From: Perkinsus marinus ATCC 50983
Taxonomy: Eukaryota > Perkinsozoa > Perkinsida > Perkinsidae
Length of the DNA stretch: 64,000 bases
Reading direction: 5' to 3'
NCBI RefSeq assembly: GCF_000006405.1
Contig: NW_003202922.1
Span: forward strand, 435,034 to 499,033
The notes beneath the pieces were generated by a model, which saw only the letters and a list, made by a program, of their open reading frames with translations, was not told the origin of the DNA and ran no database searches. Positions 59,848 through 64,000 of this stretch are shown one piece after another; position 1 is the first letter of the stretch; every line of letters begins with the position of its first letter. Made by a program: the position numbers and the translations under genes.

Positions 59848-60593
59848 GGCGAGAAGAGAGGACAGTATGAACATACGCTTCCGTCTGAGGATGACTTTCC
59901 GGAGTATCCGGACGAACAACAGTACATCTCTGCACCTCCTGAGCCCCCAGAGCCTGTTGTCGAGCCGTTGGAGTACTTGTCGCAAGATTCCTTACCGAAG
60001 TTTACGGAAGACCAGCTCCGGTGAGTAGCGGCCTATGGGACGCCTTGCCGAGATTCAATATGTGATCAGGGAAAGCCGCATGAGGCGAATACCCTACGCA
60101 GAAGTGCGTGAAGCTGTTATGCTCGAGCGAGCCGAGGAGGCTGAGGTCACCAAGATAATAGGGGCTGAGATCCGAGCCAAATGCCGGTGACCAATTCGCC
60201 ATCGCTTGGTGGAGCTCATCGTGACAGTTTTGTGGAGAACTGTTTGTTAGGCCCGAGATTGACGAGTACGTGGACTGCGTAACCGATAGATATCTAAGTC
60301 TTCTCAAGTGTAAGCCTATTGCCTGGAAGATGCGTCGCTGTGTAAAGAAATATGAGACATCCGACTTCGTCGCCAATCGAATGCGAGTAAGTAGTCCTTA
60401 ACGGGGCCTCGCTTCGTTTCCGGCGTTCGCGTGGTATCATGGCATTTGTATTTGTTGTTGAAGTGGGATGTGTCAGGAATTGATGGCAGAGCGGGAGGAG
60501 GCCGGGACTAGTATCACGAAGCGTAATGAGCTGAGTAAAGCTAACAAATGTTTTATACCCAAGGAGTATAGCGAGGCTGATCATAGGCTCTGA
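59848..60593 (+). CDS. Twin-CX9C (CMC1-like) mitochondrial protein
   Basis: Exons in consistent phase. KRGQYEHTLPSEDDFPEYPD leads through an acidic/Pro-rich region (SAPPEPPEPVVEPLEYLSQD) to RESRMRRIPYAEVREAVMLE and IIGAEIRAKCR. Then come PEIDEYVDCVTDRYLSLLK, CKPIAWKMRRCVKKYETSDF and ELMAEREEAGTSITKRNELS, ending ...SEADHRL-stop. The cysteines form C-(RPEIDEYVD)-C and C-(KPIAWKMRR)-C, two exact CX9C motifs. This is the hairpin of CHCH/CMC1 proteins imported by MIA40 into the intermembrane space, often for cytochrome oxidase assembly. The N-terminal extension is longer than usual and the true start is unresolved (the exon begins after TAG at 59847). Confidence 0.62.
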
Positions 60594-60611
60594 CCACTGG
60601 TCTGACCATCC

Positions 60612-61105
60612 ATGTTATTCGAGGCCTCTCGGGTTCTGCCACAATTGTTGTTTCTGGATGCGATCTCAATTTATTGCGTCAGAAGTCACATGCCGTGTGG
60701 GGTTCTCCCAGCGACTTTTATGGGAGTTGCATGCCTATCTGCCAGAGATGTCAGTCGAGTTACGATGAGGATGATAATACGGAGGCGGTGGGTCCCTCCA
60801 GTCTGGATAGCGTCACGTTCACTTCTTAGTCATGTCGATATCATCCGAAACAATTCGTGTGTCGATGGCATCCCAATGAACGGAAGCGAGATGCATGGGT
60901 CTGGGATGGTGACGATTTAGGCTACTATGGTACGATTGGTTCTGCCCTCAGCTGTAGATGTGTTTGACTCTGCCTTGCAGGGAACGTTGATGGAGATGAT
61001 TATAAGGCATTGTTCTGGGACTGTTGTGGATCAGAGAACCCTGACGAGAAAGGATGTAAGCCTGTCCAGCAGAGGTTACTACATCTGACCCTACGAGGTC
61101 GCTAG
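60612..61105 (+). CDS. Cys/His-rich zinc-binding protein
   Basis: The start MLFEASR joins KSHAVWGSPSDFYGSCMPIC and QRCQSSYDEDDNTEA. A 43-nt GTGGGT...CTTAG intron then leads in phase 0 to SCRYHPKQFVCRWHPNERKR and DAWVWDGDDLGYYG. The next exon has NVDGDDYKALFWDCCGSENP followed by DEKGC. The series C-x2-C-x2-C...C-x2-H...C-x2-H...CC...GC matches a zinc-binding module of the form 'C..C...y.e..N...CryHp......CC.....GC' seen in various eukaryotic proteins. I cannot name the family. It may end ...LHLTLRGR-stop at 61103-61105, or continue through the GTAAGC donor right after the last Cys. It is a short gene packed 18 bp after the CX9C gene stop. Confidence 0.5.
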
Positions 61106-63830
61106 GAGAAGAATTCCAAGAGTTGTGTTCTCTTCCTCAGGTACAACGTCTCGCCATGTAAGCTACGACGAGCCTTTAGACGGCTGATGTTACTATACGA
61201 TGAAAGCACTCTATAAGTTATCCTCGATTCCTAGCTGGAAAGGCTGATCTCGTTGTCAATCGAAGAGACGTCTCTGGTGGCCGTCAATATTATATATTGA
61301 CTATATCGCGACAGCTCTGCGATGTTTATAGGGTCTGGATGTGGTCACAAAATCCGTCGTATAAGCTACAAATAACGCGGGTTTCGAGAGCCCTGTCGGT
61401 TGACTCTCCAAAAGCTCGGCACAGCCATGGTTCTAGTTTAAGGCTGACACTGCCCAGCATGCGTTACATATGCTCAATTAACCGAGTCAAGGCCCCTTCT
61501 TGAGTTTGTTCCTACCACGACGGGATAAGCTTTAAATATTCCTGACGCGTGGCTGGGGTGGTCAGCTTATAGATATCTGCAAGATCATCACTTAACTGAA
61601 TCGGATTCGGTGAATCCGCTGGAGAGGATGCTCAGGCTACCTTGGTCAGATGTACCAGGCAGACACTACTTCTACGGAGAAGGCTAGGTCTAGTGGTAAG
61701 TACGCTTGATATCGAGGAACTGAGTACTGACTGTCGAGAGTGATTCACATGGGTATGTGGTAACGAACCCTGGCATCTGGCCCGATCAACAGGTGGGTGC
61801 TCATAAGCCTGCATAGTATGCCCGACTATCACCCTTGTATCATGTCTTGGTTACCAAGAACTCAGGCATTGCCTGAGTTCTTTCCGGCATCCTATAGTCA
61901 CTGGTCATTGATTGAGCAATATTTTTTCGACAGGAATATTTCATCTAGTGGTCCTGCTACTGTGGAGTCTTCAACCACTCAGATCATTCCGAAGCCTGCC
62001 GAAATGGCCCTACTCCTCCTCTCTTCAGAACGACGAGTGTTGCGTTTTCTTCATCCGCAGGAGCCTCAAATCCCGTTTCTAAGCTGCCAACTCATGCTCA
62101 GGGATGGGTATCAATCTCACAGAATCGGGGACCAAAGGCTTGGTAACACTAGCTTCCGTTAAAGCCGCCAGTAATGCATCCCAGAGTACCCATCTTCAAA
62201 GCCAGGTGCTCGTTCCACGCCTGGTATGAGACTTCCAGTAATTGTCGTGTACTCAGTACGTCGCTCATCGGGCTATAGAGATCTCCCGTATTCTCGAGGA
62301 TGCCCTCAAGGGCATCTCCAGCATCAACCCTGAAGAGGCGGTCCGTGCTGATGCTCCGCATCGGTAGGCCGTCGTTAACCCACCACTGAGCTCTCGCCCA
62401 AATATTATCAGTTATGTGGGGGGACTTGACCATGCAGACACGTACCTTCACCGGCCCGCACTGGGGCTATCGTCTGGTGCAGATGGCAGGTGAGTAGTCG
62501 GTGTTGCATTCAATAGGACATCCCTTGAGGTACCTGATGGTTGAGCATCGAGCCTCTGGAACGCCTGTCAAACCGTGGCTCCGTATGAATCCTATCGTTG
62601 CCCTTTTGGCCATCCCTTATCTCAGATGCTCATCACTCCCCGAGGCCGTTTCCTCATGTTGCTCAGCTGTCTCAGTGTCCTGCCAATCTAGGATGCTTCT
62701 TGTTGCAGCTCTGCAACGAGGCACGTACATTCAAACAGAGAGTCCTATCTTTCGTGTGTAACTCTCAGTCTTGAGTAGTGCTCAATCAACAGGGAGGTAT
62801 GGTGGCGCAATGATTCTCACCGGCGCGCTACGGAGGATTGTGTCGGACTTGGAGAAAATCTTATCGGGAAATTCCAGACTTCTTATCGGACTAGCGAAAA
62901 ATCGTAGACAGATGGGTAAATGACGACGCTTCGTGGACATGCTCGAGCAGCTTCCTTTTCACGTGTGAGCCCAGTTGCCACTCCTCACGGAAGCAGTGTT
63001 GAGTTGCTTACCCTGACCTTCTCCGCTCAGACCCGACAGTCGATATTCTCGCATCTGACCCCTCCCCCCTAGTCGCCGGGAACACTCAAGATTTCCGGTA
63101 GCTCGAGAGCCCGCTTGAATCTCCCATCGTTATATCGATAGAACTCTCCGTTTTCAGCCGATGTTCGGTTTCCTTGAAGAGCTCTCCCGCGATGGCGCAT
63201 TCTGGTGAAGCGAGTCGGCAAGGCGGGTAGGCCATGTGATTCTATCGTCGCTAGTCTCGTCGTTCTCGTATTCTTCCAGTCCGGTCAACAGTCTGCCGCA
63301 GAGGATCACGACATGAAAGCCGGTAAGAGTCGGCGTAGAGGTGTTTCCACGGTTCGGAATGCTGATTTTCCCGAGCCAGATGAGAAGTACGGCGCTTTTC
63401 AGAAGCGTCTCGGGAAATGCCAGAAAATTGAATTTCAAACTACCCGGCACCTAGAGGGTTCCAAGCAGGGTGTTCCTAAATGGTAACAATATTTCCGGTG
63501 GAAGTTTCCCTGCTATTTCCTGGAATTTGAAAAAATAAGGAAGAAAGAGGAAAAATTGCCAAAAATGGCAAAAATGCTGTTAATACTGTTAATTCAACAG
63601 CTGCGGAGCGAGCGAAGCGAGCGGAGCATATACCACAACAACAGGCACTTTCGCGTTGTGCGTGCGCGCGTGTGCGCGTGCAGAATTACTCTGGCTTAAC
63701 TACGAAACGTAGGAGGCCACCAGATAGATCAAACGGCTCCTCTATATTCCGAGGTTTGCGCAATAATCGAAAAACTCGATTATGCGAACAGCTCGAAGAG
63801 ATATGCAGGAACACCTTTAATTACGGAAAA
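61106..63830. other. Gene-poor right region
   Basis: No gene is confidently recognised. A minus-strand frame at 62149-62451 (with VRVCMVKSPHITDNIWARAQ and STDRLFRVDAGDALEGILEN) has coding-like composition. A plus frame at 63205-63486 ends ...LEGSKQGVPKW-stop. Neither has a motif or supported neighbours. An inverted repeat GAACTCAGGCA/TGCCTGAGTTC forms a hairpin at 61859-61881. The 63500-63600 stretch is A-rich with repeated AAAAATGGCAAAAAT-like units. Confidence 0.35.
63594..63682. repeat. GAGCGAGCGAAGCGAGCG simple repeat and GCGTG alternating tract
   Basis: A degenerate GAGC/GAAGC repeat (63607-63628) is followed by an alternating purine-pyrimidine CG/TG run (63656-63682) that could adopt left-handed DNA. 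Neither is coding. Confidence 0.7.
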
Positions 63831-63913
63831 ATGTCCTACCCGGGGATCGAACCGGGGACGTATTCCAGGGTAGGGCTTGGTGCGTCTATTAAATGAATCA
63901 ATAGACGAGGACA
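63831..63913 (-). pseudogene. Degenerate tRNA-like element
   Basis: On the minus strand the T arm is perfect (CCCGG-TTCGATC-CCGGG) and the 3' acceptor strand TAGGACA pairs six of seven with TGTCCTC exactly 82 nt upstream. There is no D arm or anticodon arm between them; instead a GTCTATT/AATAGAC hairpin occupies the 5' half. It is best read as a tRNA relic or the head of a tRNA-derived element, not a working tRNA. Confidence 0.45.
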
Positions 63914-64000
63914 AAGTGAGCTCCACCCCTTCGTCACGAAGACCTAGTATTAACAGTGTTAAAGTTAAGCTGAATGTCGCAGTGATGATCTCACCAGCCA

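Overview
This window is nuclear DNA from an intron-dense unicellular eukaryote. Nearly every gene is cut into small exons by short GT-AG introns, and many that I could place exactly are 31-60 nt. All three standard stop codons end genes. There are flagellar (PG-rich repeat), SPX, condensin II, EMC and RNA-exosome genes, two nuclear-type tRNAs, and intergenic gaps that are mostly short. The style fits an alveolate, and Perkinsus (Perkinsozoa) is my best guess. That is an inference from gene style, not a match I could run. Exons were joined by hand using donor/acceptor consensus, phase and family conservation, so individual junctions can be off by a few bases.

Left part (1-12.9 kb): an SPX-domain protein and the exosome ring subunit RRP43 (both minus) sit back to back with a PG-rich-repeat (SHIPPO-type) axonemal protein on plus. 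A small four-helix membrane protein (plus) and tRNA-Thr(AGU) follow. Next comes a run of minus-strand membrane-protein genes: an HTTM/gamma-carboxylase-like polytopic protein, EMC5 (ER membrane complex) and RAMP4/SERP1 (translocon-associated).

Middle part (13-27.3 kb): asparaginyl-tRNA synthetase with an N-terminal GST-like domain, and a membrane-anchored protein ending in a pyridoxamine-phosphate-oxidase-like split barrel (both minus). On plus there follow an ER-luminal thioredoxin-fold protein ending in RDEL but lacking CXXC in its first domain, tRNA-Arg(UCG), serine hydroxymethyltransferase and the tRNA methyltransferase TRM1.

27.5-45.8 kb: a very long, heavily interrupted condensin II HEAT subunit (NCAPD3-like). 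A set of mostly uncharacterised minus-strand genes follows, including a large disordered/coiled-coil protein and a helical-repeat (RAP/HPR-like) protein. Introns here carry two (TAG)n microsatellites (one in TRM1, one in the condensin gene) and a dispersed ~110-150 bp repeat family.

45.8-64 kb: a 175-bp near-perfect inverted repeat flanks a 100-N assembly gap. Then come an SMUBP2/IGHMBP2-type helicase (SF1 core, R3H, AN1), a membrane protein with two equal-length tandem exons that look mutually exclusive, an acyl-CoA dehydrogenase, a coiled-coil protein, a twin-CX9C (CMC1-like) mitochondrial protein and a Cys/His-rich zinc-binding protein. The right end is gene-poor and carries a degenerate tRNA-like element.

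Functional themes: mRNA/tRNA metabolism (RRP43, AsnRS, TRM1, SMUBP2-like), ER protein biogenesis (EMC5, RAMP4, the RDEL protein), mitochondrial/one-carbon metabolism (SHMT, ACAD, CX9C) and chromosome structure. I see no prokaryote-like operon, CRISPR array, virus or intact transposon. The most unusual signals are the mutually exclusive exon pair (53927-54262), the intronic repeat family and the foldback around the gap.
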